From Streptomyces anulatus (GTDB taxonomy: Bacteria; Actinomycetota; Actinomycetes; Streptomycetales; Streptomycetaceae): a DNA stretch of 64,000 nt. Below the pieces are notes generated by a model, which ran no database searches, was not told the DNA's origin, and worked only from the letters and a program-made list of their open reading frames with translations. Made by a program: the position numbers and the translations under genes. The stretch covers positions 174,297 to 238,296 of the forward strand of contig NZ_JOEZ01000004.1 of NCBI RefSeq assembly GCF_000721175.1. The letters are read 5' to 3'. Positions 32,750 through 42,225 of the stretch are shown piece by piece. Within the stretch, counting starts at the first letter, position 1; each line of letters begins with the position of its first letter.

Positions 32750-32823
32750 CACCCACCGTCCGAGGACGAGGCGCACGGCGGCACCGCGGCGGCCGGAGCG
32801 GGCACGGGGGAAGTCGGGAGCAC
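32749..32823 (-). CDS. Leader peptide, 24 aa
   Basis: GTG 32823 has GGAGG six bases upstream, and the stop overlaps the next ATG as TGATG. The peptide is Pro/Ala/Ser-rich. It is the first frame after regulatory element B, so it probably couples translation of the operon rather than acting as a protein. Coding status rests on the ribosome site and overlap only. Confidence 0.5.
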   Translation of the reverse strand: MLPTSPVPAPAAAVPPCASSSDGG

Positions 32824-32852
32824 GGCGGCACCTCCAGAGCAAACGGGCCTTT

Positions 32853-32890
32853 CACCTGCTACAGGTGTCGGGATCCGGCTCGGTGTGACA
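32853..32890 (-). promoter_or_regulatory. TGTCACA-N16-CACC element, copy B
   Basis: Minus strand TGTCACA (32890-32884), 16 bp, CACC (32867-32864) within CACCTG-CTA-CAGGTG (32853-32867). It precedes the leader peptide and the coupling-protein operon by 30 bp. Confidence 0.75.
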
Positions 32891-32968
32891 CTCCGCTCCG
32901 AATTTCTTCGCGGTATGGCGTCGGCCGGCGTCATGCCCCTGCGGGAGAGCGTGCCGCCGGCCGGCAGG

Positions 32969-34426
32969 TCAGATCTTGACGCCGTGACTACGGAGGTAGG
33001 CCAGTGGGTCGATGTCCGATCCGTACTCCGGGCCGGTACGTATCTCGAAGTGGAGGTGCGCACCGCTGACGTTGCCCGTTGCGCCGGAGTACCCGATCCG
33101 GTCGCCGCCCTTCACCTTCTGGCCGACGACCACCGCCAGCGAGGAGTGGTGGGCGTACTGCGAGTACATGCCGTCGCCGTGCTTGATCACCACCTGGTAG
33201 CCATACGCGCTGTTCCAGCCGGCCGTCACCACGGTGCCCGGGCCCACCGCGCGGGTCGCAGTTCCGGTGCGCACGGGGAAGTCCACGCCGGTGTGGTAGC
33301 CGCTCGACCACATCGATCCGGAAACCCGGTATCCGGTGCCGACGTGATCGTCGGCGACCGGGGCCACCCACGTGCCTGAGGTGCCACCCGACCCCGGCTC
33401 GGTGTAGTTCGGCCGCTTCATGATCAGGATCCGGCCCTTCCAAAAGGACAGGGGCTTGATCCGGACACGGGCGCCGGTGTGCGGCGCGTCGATGACCTCG
33501 CCGCCCCCTATGTACATGGATACGTGCTCCGGGCTGGACGCGCTGCCGCCCGAGAAGATCAGGTCACCGGGGCGCAGGTCGTTCGCCGACTTCACTTTGG
33601 TGCCGATGTCGACCTGGTCGTAGGTGACTCGTGGAAGGTTCACGCCGACCTTGCTCCAGGCGTACTTGACCAGGCTGGAGCAGTCGCAGCCCTTGGCTCC
33701 CCGGAACGGAGGCTTGCAGCTGCCGCCCAGGACGTATGGGGTGTTGAGCGCCTCCTTGGCTGCGGCCACGACCTTGGACAGTCCGCCGGAGACCTTGCCG
33801 TCCATCGGCGCGGACCACTTCTCCGCCCGGTCCCGGATTTCGCGGACGTACTTGCGCGTCTCCTCGTACGGCGGGATGCCGCCGTATTTCTTCACCTTGT
33901 TCCCGCCGGCGTTGTAGGCGGCGAGCATGTTGTCGACGACGTCGCCCGGCACGCTGCGGATCTCGTCGGCGAGCTTGCAGTCGTAGGCCACCATCGACGG
34001 AACTGCGTCCTCAGGGTCCAGCGGGTCCGCGCCGCCCTTGTTGTTGGCGTCGATGCCTTCGGTCGCCCAGGTGGAGGGGATGAACTGGGCGATGCCCATC
34101 GCGCCAGCTCCACCGTCGGGCGGGTTCTTGCGGAAGGTGGACTCCTGGTAGAGCTGGGCGGCGATCAGCGATGGGGTGACCTCCGCACAGCCGTACCTCG
34201 CGACAGCGTCGAGGATGATGGGACGCAGCCAGTCAGGGATCTCCTTGGTGTCCGACAGACCGCCGCCGAAGCCCGCGTTCTCCAGTGCGCTGCTGGTGTT
34301 GTCCTCGCCGATTGCCGACGACAGGGCCAGTACGGCACTCAGGATGAGGCCGAATCCGAGCAGGCAGGAGAGGGTCGCCGCGATCAGCACGTTCCGCAGG
34401 GCCTTGGACTTGCCCTGCTCAGACAT
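32969..34426 (-). CDS. Triple peptidoglycan hydrolase of the T4SS (SLT + NlpC/P60 + M23), VirB1-like
   Basis: 485 aa. An N-terminal membrane anchor (about 13-35) is followed by a lytic transglycosylase domain (QLYQESTF with catalytic Glu, GAMGIAQFIPSTW). Next is an NlpC/P60 domain with Cys in GCDCSSLVKYAW near 246 and the His loop EHVSMYIG. Last is an M23 metallopeptidase with HTGVDF near 378 and HLHFEI near 458. Together they cut glycan strands and both stem and cross-bridge peptides, opening the thick wall for the channel. Gram-positive T4SSs usually have two of these domains; three in one chain is notable. It is the last gene of the T4SS operon. Confidence 0.95.
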   Translation of the reverse strand: MSEQGKSKALRNVLIAATLSCLLGFGLILSAVLALSSAIGEDNTSSALENAGFGGGLSDTKEIPDWLRPIILDAVARYGCAEVTPSLIAAQLYQESTFRKNPPDGGAGAMGIAQFIPSTWATEGIDANNKGGADPLDPEDAVPSMVAYDCKLADEIRSVPGDVVDNMLAAYNAGGNKVKKYGGIPPYEETRKYVREIRDRAEKWSAPMDGKVSGGLSKVVAAAKEALNTPYVLGGSCKPPFRGAKGCDCSSLVKYAWSKVGVNLPRVTYDQVDIGTKVKSANDLRPGDLIFSGGSASSPEHVSMYIGGGEVIDAPHTGARVRIKPLSFWKGRILIMKRPNYTEPGSGGTSGTWVAPVADDHVGTGYRVSGSMWSSGYHTGVDFPVRTGTATRAVGPGTVVTAGWNSAYGYQVVIKHGDGMYSQYAHHSSLAVVVGQKVKGGDRIGYSGATGNVSGAHLHFEIRTGPEYGSDIDPLAYLRSHGVKI

Positions 34427-35090
34427 TGGGCAGTCCGACGACGCGCCAGCTTCCGTCGGCGCCGCGGCGGAGCTTGAGCGCCACGTGCTCTTCCGACTCG
34501 CTGGCAGGGCCCTTGGCTGGCGCTTCGGTCAACTTGTAGATCACACGCGCGAAAGCGGAGTTCTCGCTCGGTGCGGGCGCTCCGTCCGGCAGTGACACCC
34601 GCAGGACCGCCACCGCCACCTGGACCTGGTGGTCCTTCCAGCTCAGCCACTGCTGCGTGGCAGCGCTGCCGCTGGTGTGGGTGCGCAGGTCCTCGGCGAG
34701 ATCTCCGGCAGCGTAGATCGCGGCCCGCCGGGATGCGTCGTCGTACGAGTTGTCCCGGCCCGGTCGGGCGTCGTGGCTGGCCCACGCGGTCACGAAAGCT
34801 CGGGCCGCCTCCTCGACCGGTGTCGGCACCTGCCTCGGGCCCACGTGCTCAGGAGGCGCCGACGGGTCCGCCGCGGGTGAGGCCTCGGCCGGGCGCGTGC
34901 CGCCAGAGCCGCTGCCGACCGCAGGGGCGGAAGAAGCGGCCGTGACGGGAGTCGAGTCGGTGGCAGGACGGTCGGCCTCAGGGAGGCCGAACAGGAGGGT
35001 GACACCGACAGTTGCCAGGACGGCCGCAGTCACGAACAGCGCGATCGTCGCGCGCTGGGCGCGGGCACGCGCGGCATCGGTTTGAGGCAT
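34419..35090 (-). CDS. Membrane-anchored VirB8/NTF2-like T4SS protein
   Basis: 223 aa. A single N-terminal transmembrane helix (about 16-35) is followed by a Ser/Pro/Ala-rich linker to about residue 85. The C-terminal domain (VEEAARAFVTAWASHD ... VAVLRVSL) has the order of an NTF2/VirB8-like fold. It would be anchored with the domain outside, as part of the channel core. It overlaps the start of the hydrolase gene by 8 bp. Confidence 0.75.
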   Translation of the reverse strand: MPQTDAARARAQRATIALFVTAAVLATVGVTLLFGLPEADRPATDSTPVTAASSAPAVGSGSGGTRPAEASPAADPSAPPEHVGPRQVPTPVEEAARAFVTAWASHDARPGRDNSYDDASRRAAIYAAGDLAEDLRTHTSGSAATQQWLSWKDHQVQVAVAVLRVSLPDGAPAPSENSAFARVIYKLTEAPAKGPASESEEHVALKLRRGADGSWRVVGLPNV

Positions 35091-35129
35091 GGGGGTCCCC
35101 CGTCAGGTGGTTCTGGTGCGGTGATCTGG

Positions 35130-35158
35130 GCGGCCGGGACCTGTGGAGTCCCGGCCGC
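35130..35158 (-). terminator. Hairpin within the T4SS operon
   Basis: An 11-bp perfect stem (GCGGCCGGGAC / GTCCCGGCCGC) between the VirB6-like and VirB8-like genes. It may reduce expression of the last two genes. Confidence 0.55.
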
Positions 35159-35165
35159 TGTCCGG

Positions 35166-37610
35166 CTACGGCCGGGGCTTGGGCGGGCCGGGCGGCCGAG
35201 TGGCACGCCGGATGGTCCGAGGCGGAGCCGGCTTCGACTTCTTCGTGGCCGGGGGCGTCGCTGGCGCAGGGGTGGGCGGTGTGGGCATCTTTGGCACCGC
35301 GGCCGGCCCGGCGGCCGTAGGCTTCACCGAGCTCGGTGTCTGGGTGCCGGCCGCCTTGGCCGCAGGCTTGCCGGGTGTCTTCGTTCCGGTTGTCGTCGGC
35401 GCAGCCCCGGGGGTCTTCGGTGCGACGGCACCGGCCCGGGGCCCAGGAGGATTCCCTGCCTTCGGATCCGGCTGAATCTGGGCCAGGCCAAGGTTGACCT
35501 GGGCCGTCGTTCCCTGCTTTGCGACGAACTTGCCGGCCGTGACGACGTTGCGCTTGTACTCGGCTCCGAAGTCCTTGGCCTCCTGGACCTTCTTGTCGAC
35601 GGTCCGTGCCTTGACGGCCTTGAGCTGGTCGCGCACCTGCCCGGCACGGGCCGTGGCCGCGGCAGCGCCTCGCTTCGTCGCGGCGACTCCCCGGGGAATG
35701 CCCACCGGCGCACCCACCGTGGCCATGAAGGCGAACTTCGTCGCCTTGGCGCCGTACTTGGCGGTGCCGACGGCCGCCTTGCTGGTGGCCATAGTGGCCC
35801 TGCCGCCCCGGGTCTGGGACATCTTGTTTGCGGCCGCCGTGGCCAGCCGGTTCTTCAGGGTCTGCTTGGCCGCCTGCTGCGCCGCGACCTTCGCGGCCGC
35901 GCTGGCGCCGCCGGTGCCCACAGCCGCGGCGGCGTTGGTAGCGAGTCGGGCCGCGGTCCGTAGCCGGCTGGCCTTGCGGTTGGCCTGCGGCGATCCGACC
36001 CAGGCGTTCTTGGCGGTCTTCAGTCCCTGACCGACGGGCCTGCTCACGCGCCTGGCCTCGCCGCGGGCCTCGCCCCACATCTGCTTCAGGCCGGGGGCGG
36101 TCTCGGCGTACCGGCCCGGGCTGCTGAACACGGAGCGGCGGCCGGCGCCGCCGGTGCGGGCGTTGGCGAGCTTGCGGTTGAGGTTGGCCGCGACGGTCTG
36201 TGCGGTCTGCTTGATGCGCCTGTGACCGGCGAGACCGGCCACGGCGGTGACGTCGATGACGATGAACTTCACGGCCAGGACGTCGCCGGTGTCCGCGTCG
36301 ATCAGGGCGAGGACGATCAGGATGAAGATCGCCAAGAAGAGAATGGCGATGGTGATGCCGAGAACGGCCTTGGTAATTGCGGAGCACCAGCGCCACAGGG
36401 CGGCGCGGCCACCGCCCGGCAGGATGCCCGCGGTCAGGGCCCAGTGGCCGCGGATGGCCTCGAAGGCAAGCCAGCCCTGGGCGGTGAGGAAGGCGCCAGT
36501 GACCAAGATCATGAGGATGGCCACGATGACGGCGGCGATGGCGACGAAGAGCGCGGAGAAGGCGAGGTCGGCGGAGGCCCGCTTGGCCTCGGGCTTTACG
36601 TCCCCGCACGCAGCCTCGAACTTCTGTGAGCTTTCGTTGAGTTGCTCGATGAAGTTCGTGTCATACATCGAATCCATCACTGCGGCGTCCCAGTAGTTCG
36701 TCCCCAGCTGGTTGAGGTTGAACTCGGCGAGCTTGAACTGACGGAATGCCTTGTCGCAGGCGCCGTCGAAGGTCTGTCCGTAGACCATGAGCTGGTTGGG
36801 CTTGACGATGAACGCCTCTACCAAGGCGTCGGTGATCGGCTTTGCTACGTTGCTGGGGTCGGCACTGCTCTGGGCGCTCGCGGGATCGTCGGCCATCACG
36901 ATGGTGGCGACCTCCAGGGTGAAGTCCTTCGACTTCCCCAGCAGGCCTTCCTCGGAAAGCAGCATGGTGGAGCCCTGCGGCTGCGGCTGGTCGTGCTGGC
37001 CAAGCAACACCTGCGCTGGCGAGACGAGCACTGTGGTGGTCAGCGCGGCGACGACCAGGGAGACCCCGATCTCGGCGAAGCCCCGTGAGCGCTCCTTGAA
37101 AAGGATCAACCAGCCGCAATAGAAGGCGGCGAATGTCAGGAACAGGCCTGGAAGACCCAGGCGGTCGATGACTTGGGTTTTGATGGTGCTGGCGATGTCG
37201 TCGACGGGTCCGACCATGACCTTGGCTAGTCCGAAGTTCAGCGCCCACTCGATCAGCCAGCAGGTAAAGCCGATGACCCATTTCGAGACGCCGAAAAGCA
37301 GTTGGGCAACGATGTTCCAGATCTTGAGGTCGATGTCCTTCCAGCCGCCTGTGTCCGTCTTGACGGTGTAGGAGCTGATCGGGACGCCGTCCTTGTCGGT
37401 AACGTTGAACGGTTGAAGGAGGCCGTCACTGCCGTCCTTCGGTTTCTGGTTCAGGTCCGGGTCAGCCCCCGGCTGCGCCGGTGCGGACGTGCTGGGCGGT
37501 TGTGACGGATCTGCCATGGCAGCGGGAGTCAGCACTATGGTGAATAGGCCAAGCAGGACGATGATCAGTCCGAGGTGCCACTTGGTGCCCTTTCGCTGTA
37601 TGCCACTCAT
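35166..37610 (-). CDS. VirB6/TrbL-like polytopic channel protein
   Basis: 814 aa. The N-terminus has a signal-like helix ending LTPAAMA. Several transmembrane segments follow (about 90-120, 145-190, 335-450). The last 330 residues are Ala/Lys/Arg/Pro-rich low complexity. This is the architecture of TrbL/VirB6-type inner-membrane pore proteins in actinobacterial conjugation modules. The basic tail may lie in the cytoplasm and contact DNA or the ATPases. It overlaps the start of the VirB4 stop codon region (ATGA). Confidence 0.85.
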   Translation of the reverse strand: MSGIQRKGTKWHLGLIIVLLGLFTIVLTPAAMADPSQPPSTSAPAQPGADPDLNQKPKDGSDGLLQPFNVTDKDGVPISSYTVKTDTGGWKDIDLKIWNIVAQLLFGVSKWVIGFTCWLIEWALNFGLAKVMVGPVDDIASTIKTQVIDRLGLPGLFLTFAAFYCGWLILFKERSRGFAEIGVSLVVAALTTTVLVSPAQVLLGQHDQPQPQGSTMLLSEEGLLGKSKDFTLEVATIVMADDPASAQSSADPSNVAKPITDALVEAFIVKPNQLMVYGQTFDGACDKAFRQFKLAEFNLNQLGTNYWDAAVMDSMYDTNFIEQLNESSQKFEAACGDVKPEAKRASADLAFSALFVAIAAVIVAILMILVTGAFLTAQGWLAFEAIRGHWALTAGILPGGGRAALWRWCSAITKAVLGITIAILFLAIFILIVLALIDADTGDVLAVKFIVIDVTAVAGLAGHRRIKQTAQTVAANLNRKLANARTGGAGRRSVFSSPGRYAETAPGLKQMWGEARGEARRVSRPVGQGLKTAKNAWVGSPQANRKASRLRTAARLATNAAAAVGTGGASAAAKVAAQQAAKQTLKNRLATAAANKMSQTRGGRATMATSKAAVGTAKYGAKATKFAFMATVGAPVGIPRGVAATKRGAAAATARAGQVRDQLKAVKARTVDKKVQEAKDFGAEYKRNVVTAGKFVAKQGTTAQVNLGLAQIQPDPKAGNPPGPRAGAVAPKTPGAAPTTTGTKTPGKPAAKAAGTQTPSSVKPTAAGPAAVPKMPTPPTPAPATPPATKKSKPAPPRTIRRATRPPGPPKPRP

Positions 37611-40213
37611 GCCAGGGCTCCGTCCACCTTCGCGAACAACTCCACGGCTTCGTCACCTGATTCGTTGCTCTGTCCGGGGGTCGTGGTGATGGCGGCGGCC
37701 GCGTTCTCGTCGGCCGGGATCAGTACCTTGATGCCCGCGATGCGCTTGCGGAGGTCCCGGTACAGGCCCTCGCCGGCCCGCAGGGCGCGCTCGGCCTCGC
37801 TGACGTTGAGCGGGCTGAGGTTCTCGGTGATGACCTTGAGCATCTCGTCGTCGGTGGGGTCGAGGTCGAGGAACTCCAGGCAGCGCGCGGCCAGCGCCTT
37901 GCCGCGGTGGCGGAAGACGAAGATGTGGGATAGCAGCGCCCGGATCTTGTCTCCGATCTCGGACTTCGGGCCGATGTCGTAGGGGTCGTGGCTGCCGGCG
38001 AAGGCGCCGGCGTTGTGCTTGCGGCCGTCGGCGATGAGCTCGAGCAGCAGGTTGGAGCCCTCGGCGGACGAGGTGAGCCACCAGCACTCGTCGAGGAAGA
38101 CGCCGGCGAACTCGTTGGGGTCGGCGAACGCGATCTCGCGGCAGAGCGCGGTCATCAGGTACATCAGCCGCCAGCCGAACCGCTTCTCGACCTCCAGGGA
38201 GGGCAGGCGGTGCTCGGAGAGCTCCTCCTTGGTGGGCAGGCCCAGGCGGTCGACGGCGAAGACGATGCTGTCGGCGTCGGTGATCCGTACCACCGGCAGC
38301 GTGGGGTCGAAGATGACGCGGCCGAGGTCCTTCTTCGCCAGCGATCGCAGCTTGCGGACGAGCTCGGAAGCGGCGGCACGGACCGCGCTGTCGTTCGGCT
38401 CCTCCGGGTCGGGCGTGCGGGCCCGGTCGGCGAGCGTGCCCATCAGCGCGGTCATGCTCGGCCGGGAGCTGAGCCGGGTGGCTTCGATCGCCTCGGCGAG
38501 GGTGATGCCCTCGATGCTCATCGAGCCGATGTCCAGGAGAGGGGTGAGGAAGGACTCGGTGTAGCGGGCGGCGCGCGGGCCGCGGAAGACGCGCAGGGGG
38601 TCGAGGGAGACGCCGGCGTTCTCGTCGACATTGATGATCTGCGTGGTGCCGGGGCATGCGTTCGCGAACCGCGACCACTCCTGCTGCGGGGTCCGGTCGA
38701 TGACCAGGGCACGGCCGCGGGAGTTCCGCTGCCCGGCCCGGTGGCCGGTGGTCAGGATGCTGTACATCGCGCACTTCATCGCCACCGACTTGCCGGAGCC
38801 GAGTTCGCCGACGAATGCGGCGGACGCGGAGGCGTTGACGCGGGGGCCGTGGGAGAAGTCCACGAGGACGGGGCGGACGCCGCCGCCGTTGAGCTGGAGG
38901 CCGAAGAGGCTGCCGGAGTCGTCGCCCAGGCCGGCGCCGCAGAACGGCATGGACATCGCGAAATCGCGGGCCAGGAGGTACTGGGTGTAGTCGAGCATCG
39001 GGCCGGGCGTCTTGGTGCCGGGCAGCATGCCGTGGAAGAGCGCCACCTGGTCGCCGGTGGGCCGCACGAGCGTGTAGTCGTTGCCGCCGAAGTGGTTGGC
39101 CAGCGACGTCGCCTTCTCGTCGGCCTCTTCGGGGGTGGTCCCCCACACGCAGGTGGCGACGGTGGCGCGGATCTCGACCTCGGTGGAGGAGGCGGTGAGC
39201 CGGTCGCGGTACTCGTCCAGGGCGAGGGACGCCTTGTCGAGGGAGGCAGGCACGCCGGAGGTCTCGCCGTCGTACTCACCACGCTGGTGCGCGAGTTCGC
39301 GCTGCTGACGCCGGGACTTCGGCTCGGCCTTCGAGCCGGACTCGACGCGCAGCCGGACGGCCCAGTCCACGGGGAAGTTGAACTCGTCCAGCGCCGCCAG
39401 GTACTCGCTGCCGGGGAACCGGAAGGCTTCTGGCATCTCGGAAAGTACGCAGAACGCCTGGTAGGAGTCGCCGTGTTCGCTGGTGGCGCGCAGGTAGCGG
39501 CGCTTGAAGGGGTTGGTGGGGCCCTTGGAGGCCCGGGTGCCGCGGCCGCCCTCGTCGAGAATCACCTGGGTGTGGGCGGTCACCGTGTGGCCGCGGCCGC
39601 GCAGGGCGCGCGGTGCGCCGTCTTCTGGCAGGAGCGGCTCGCTCAGGCCTCGGCGGGCGCTGTGCCCGTAAATCCACAGGATCTCGGCCTCGGTGGCGGG
39701 CCGCATCTTGATGCCGGAGGGCCAGCCGGCGGCCAGGCGGGTCGCCTGCTCCAGGCGCTGGCGCTCCTCGGAGAGCGATATCGGGGCGACCGGCAAGCCG
39801 AGCGTGCCCATCACCTCAGCCTGGAGGGAGGAAAGGACCGCCCGGGCGCTCTGCTTGAAGTCGAGGTGGGGCAACGGGACGGCGAGGAAGTCGACGCGGC
39901 CAGTCAACTCGAGGTCCTGGAGCTGCTCGAGGACCTTCAGCGCCAGGTCGACGTACTCGGGGGAGGCGTCGAGGTCGACGCCGGCGGTCATGCGGGTGAC
40001 GACCGACGCGGCGTCGACGCTCGGGCACAGGCTGAGCAGGAGGGCCTCGCCCCGCAGGGACTTGAAGAGGGACTCCAGGGCGTCCAGCCGCTCGCGCTTC
40101 GTGGACTTGGAGGCGTGGGTGTAGTTCTCGGTATCGACGCGCCACACCGCCCACACAGTGGCGGCAGTGGTCCAGATCAGGTGGCCGCTGATGTGCCGGA
40201 CGGGGAGACGCAT
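37607..40213 (-). CDS. VirB4-type ATPase
   Basis: 868 aa. Walker A GELGSGKSVAMK lies near 467-478 and Walker B GVFLDECWW near 705-713, with the HNAGAFAGSHDP region after it; this fits VirB4/TraC/ConE-like energizers. The N-terminal about 450 residues form the TraC-type domain that docks to the membrane complex. It powers assembly or transfer by the T4SS. ATGA overlap with the VirB6-like gene. Assignment is firm. Confidence 0.95.
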   Translation of the reverse strand: MRLPVRHISGHLIWTTAATVWAVWRVDTENYTHASKSTKRERLDALESLFKSLRGEALLLSLCPSVDAASVVTRMTAGVDLDASPEYVDLALKVLEQLQDLELTGRVDFLAVPLPHLDFKQSARAVLSSLQAEVMGTLGLPVAPISLSEERQRLEQATRLAAGWPSGIKMRPATEAEILWIYGHSARRGLSEPLLPEDGAPRALRGRGHTVTAHTQVILDEGGRGTRASKGPTNPFKRRYLRATSEHGDSYQAFCVLSEMPEAFRFPGSEYLAALDEFNFPVDWAVRLRVESGSKAEPKSRRQQRELAHQRGEYDGETSGVPASLDKASLALDEYRDRLTASSTEVEIRATVATCVWGTTPEEADEKATSLANHFGGNDYTLVRPTGDQVALFHGMLPGTKTPGPMLDYTQYLLARDFAMSMPFCGAGLGDDSGSLFGLQLNGGGVRPVLVDFSHGPRVNASASAAFVGELGSGKSVAMKCAMYSILTTGHRAGQRNSRGRALVIDRTPQQEWSRFANACPGTTQIINVDENAGVSLDPLRVFRGPRAARYTESFLTPLLDIGSMSIEGITLAEAIEATRLSSRPSMTALMGTLADRARTPDPEEPNDSAVRAAASELVRKLRSLAKKDLGRVIFDPTLPVVRITDADSIVFAVDRLGLPTKEELSEHRLPSLEVEKRFGWRLMYLMTALCREIAFADPNEFAGVFLDECWWLTSSAEGSNLLLELIADGRKHNAGAFAGSHDPYDIGPKSEIGDKIRALLSHIFVFRHRGKALAARCLEFLDLDPTDDEMLKVITENLSPLNVSEAERALRAGEGLYRDLRKRIAGIKVLIPADENAAAAITTTPGQSNESGDEAVELFAKVDGALA

Positions 40214-40256
40214 GGGGTTCTTCTTTCTGTGCTGGTGGTGGTGACGGGGCGGCTGG

Positions 40257-40748
40257 TTACTGCTCGTCGAGGGAGGCGAGGAGGGCCTGCAGCCCGGTCT
40301 TCGGCTCTGGCCGGCTCGCTGCGGCCGCCGCCGGGGCGGGTCGCTCGGCGGACCGGACGCGCACCGTGCAGGTGGCGGTCGCCAGTCGAGGTCGAGCGAC
40401 CCGCTGCGGCTTGCCGGCCAGGCGCCCCTGGGCCGGAGTGGAGGAGTAGATGAGCAGGCTGCGCACGGCGCGTGCCGGATCGCGGCCGTCGAGCCGCGCG
40501 TACCGCAGCACCCAGGCCAGACCCCAGGGGATCAGCGCCATGAGGATGAAGTTCATGGCGCCGAAGTGGGCCCACAGATCCTTCGTCATGACGAGGAGCC
40601 CGAAGGTGACCACCATGGTCATGACCTGGGTGATCGTGTAGGGCCCTCCCGGGAGCCGGCCGGCTCCCGGGAGCTTGCCGATGACGAGTGGGTGCCGACG
40701 CGCTCGCGTATACGAGTGCCCGATCAGTTCCTCCTCCGAGGCGCTCAC
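40257..40748 (-). CDS. Small T4SS membrane protein, TcpE/PrgI-like
   Basis: 163 aa. Two adjacent transmembrane helices (about 42-56 and 64-82) follow a short N-terminal domain. The C-terminal tail is Ala/Pro/Arg-rich. Placed directly before virB4, the usual position of VirB3/PrgI/TcpE proteins that dock the ATPase to the membrane. It overlaps the upstream gene by 4 bp. Confidence 0.75.
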   Translation of the reverse strand: MSASEEELIGHSYTRARRHPLVIGKLPGAGRLPGGPYTITQVMTMVVTFGLLVMTKDLWAHFGAMNFILMALIPWGLAWVLRYARLDGRDPARAVRSLLIYSSTPAQGRLAGKPQRVARPRLATATCTVRVRSAERPAPAAAAASRPEPKTGLQALLASLDEQ

Positions 40749-41083
40749 GAGACCCGCCGACCCTCACCCGCCAGCGCGGGGGCGTCACCAGCGACGTGGA
40801 CGACAACGACAGGGGCCGCGTCGTTGATCTCGGAGCCGACCTTGGTCTGCAGGACGTTGAGGTTGCTGATCCCCCAGAGCACGAGGGCGGCCAGGACGAA
40901 GGCGACGAGGGTGCCGACGAAGGAGCGGGTCTTCCACCAGGCCATCAGCACGGCGATGATCGCCATGAGGGCGGCCACGGTGAGAACCAGCGCGCGGACC
41001 TGCCCCGTCTTGGTGTTGGCCCAGTCGAGGACGTCGCCGGCGAGGACAACGTGGTCGGGGTTGGCGGCTGCCAGGGTGCGCAT
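40745..41083 (-). CDS. Small two-helix T4SS membrane protein, pilin/TcpD-like
   Basis: 112 aa with two hydrophobic helices (about 33-50 and 56-72) separated by a short basic loop (WWKTRS). The size and topology fit VirB2/TcpD-type subunits. No signal peptide. It sits between the TcpC-like and TcpE-like genes. Role by context only. Confidence 0.65.
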   Translation of the reverse strand: MRTLAAANPDHVVLAGDVLDWANTKTGQVRALVLTVAALMAIIAVLMAWWKTRSFVGTLVAFVLAALVLWGISNLNVLQTKVGSEINDAAPVVVVHVAGDAPALAGEGRRVS

Positions 41084-41100
41084 GAACGATTCCTCTTTCT

Positions 41101-42225
41101 TCAGGAGTGCGACGGCGACGGCGAGTCAGATGCCGTAGCTGCGTCGGGGCTCGTGGTGGTGTGCGGCGCCGCCGACGGCGGGCTGCTCGCGCGGATTGCC
41201 GGGGCGTCGTCGACGGACGCGACCTCCCAGCGGCCGGCGCGGGACTTGAGGGTGAGCGCGTAGCTCAGCGAGACCGGACTGCTGGCCTGGTCCGTGGCAT
41301 CGACCTGGACCAGCTGGTGCAGCACCGTGCCGTCGGCCGGCACCTTCTGCTGACCCGAGCCGGACGAGTCGTCCTGGACACCGGTCACCTTCACCGCGGC
41401 GTACGGCGCAGGGGTGATCGGCTGCAGCCGGGTGCCGGGCGAGGTGTAGCGGTCGAGCTCGGTCGTACCAGTCAGGTAGGCGGCCAGGAACCCGCGCGCG
41501 GTCTCGACCGACGGGTCCGCACTGCTCGACCCGCGGTCGGTCTCGTACGCCAGGCCGCCCGGCTTGAGTGCGGCAGGCGCGGCCACCTGCGCCGGCAGCG
41601 ACGTCGCCACGTAGCCGGCAGGGGCAGCGCCCTGCGCGGTTCCGCCGGCGCCAGCCGGGCCGGTGGCCTGGATGCCGACGCGGAAGTACTGGACGCCCAG
41701 CCGCGTGGACTTGCCTTTGTCGTCGTGGGCGGTGACGTCGGCGGCAACGGTGATGGACCAGTAACCCGGCTGAACCTCGCGGGATGCGATCACGGTGGAC
41801 TGCGTGGCCGTGCGGGTCCCGGGCTTTACGGCGAGCGCGACGGAGCCGGAGTAGTACGGCGCCAGGTCCCGCTCGGTTCCTTGGCCGGCCTGCAGGTAGG
41901 CGGCGACGAACAACTCGGCGAAGCCGGCCGGCCCGACCGGCGACGCCGGCGTCGCCGTGGCGACCGGCTTGGCCGCGCCCTGGGCCGGAGCGGACGAGGA
42001 GAGGAACGCGAGCGCGCCGAGGACAGGGCCGGAGACAACGAGCACCCAGACCCCGGCGCGGACCAGCCGGGAGAGGCCGGCCATCTGTGCCGTGCTGGTC
42101 TTCCACCCGGTCTCGTCCGGCTCGTCCGCCGATGTCTCCTGGGGCTCGTCGACCTCCTCGTCCCAGGCCTCCGCCTCGACGAGGTGCTTCTTGGCCGCCT
42201 TGCGCTGCCGGCGCGGCCGCTTCAC
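41101..42225 (-). CDS. TcpC/VirB8-like conjugal transfer protein
   Basis: 374 aa from GTG 42225 (GGAGGGC upstream, GTGA overlap with the preceding stop). A basic and acidic cytoplasmic N-terminus leads to a transmembrane helix near 62-80. Two repeated NTF2-like halves follow (FAELFVAAYL near 105 and ARGFLAAYL near 250), the layout of TcpC of Gram-positive conjugative elements. It builds the membrane core of the channel. The C-terminus is Ser/Pro/Ala-rich. Confidence 0.85.
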   Translation of the reverse strand: MKRPRRQRKAAKKHLVEAEAWDEEVDEPQETSADEPDETGWKTSTAQMAGLSRLVRAGVWVLVVSGPVLGALAFLSSSAPAQGAAKPVATATPASPVGPAGFAELFVAAYLQAGQGTERDLAPYYSGSVALAVKPGTRTATQSTVIASREVQPGYWSITVAADVTAHDDKGKSTRLGVQYFRVGIQATGPAGAGGTAQGAAPAGYVATSLPAQVAAPAALKPGGLAYETDRGSSSADPSVETARGFLAAYLTGTTELDRYTSPGTRLQPITPAPYAAVKVTGVQDDSSGSGQQKVPADGTVLHQLVQVDATDQASSPVSLSYALTLKSRAGRWEVASVDDAPAIRASSPPSAAPHTTTSPDAATASDSPSPSHS

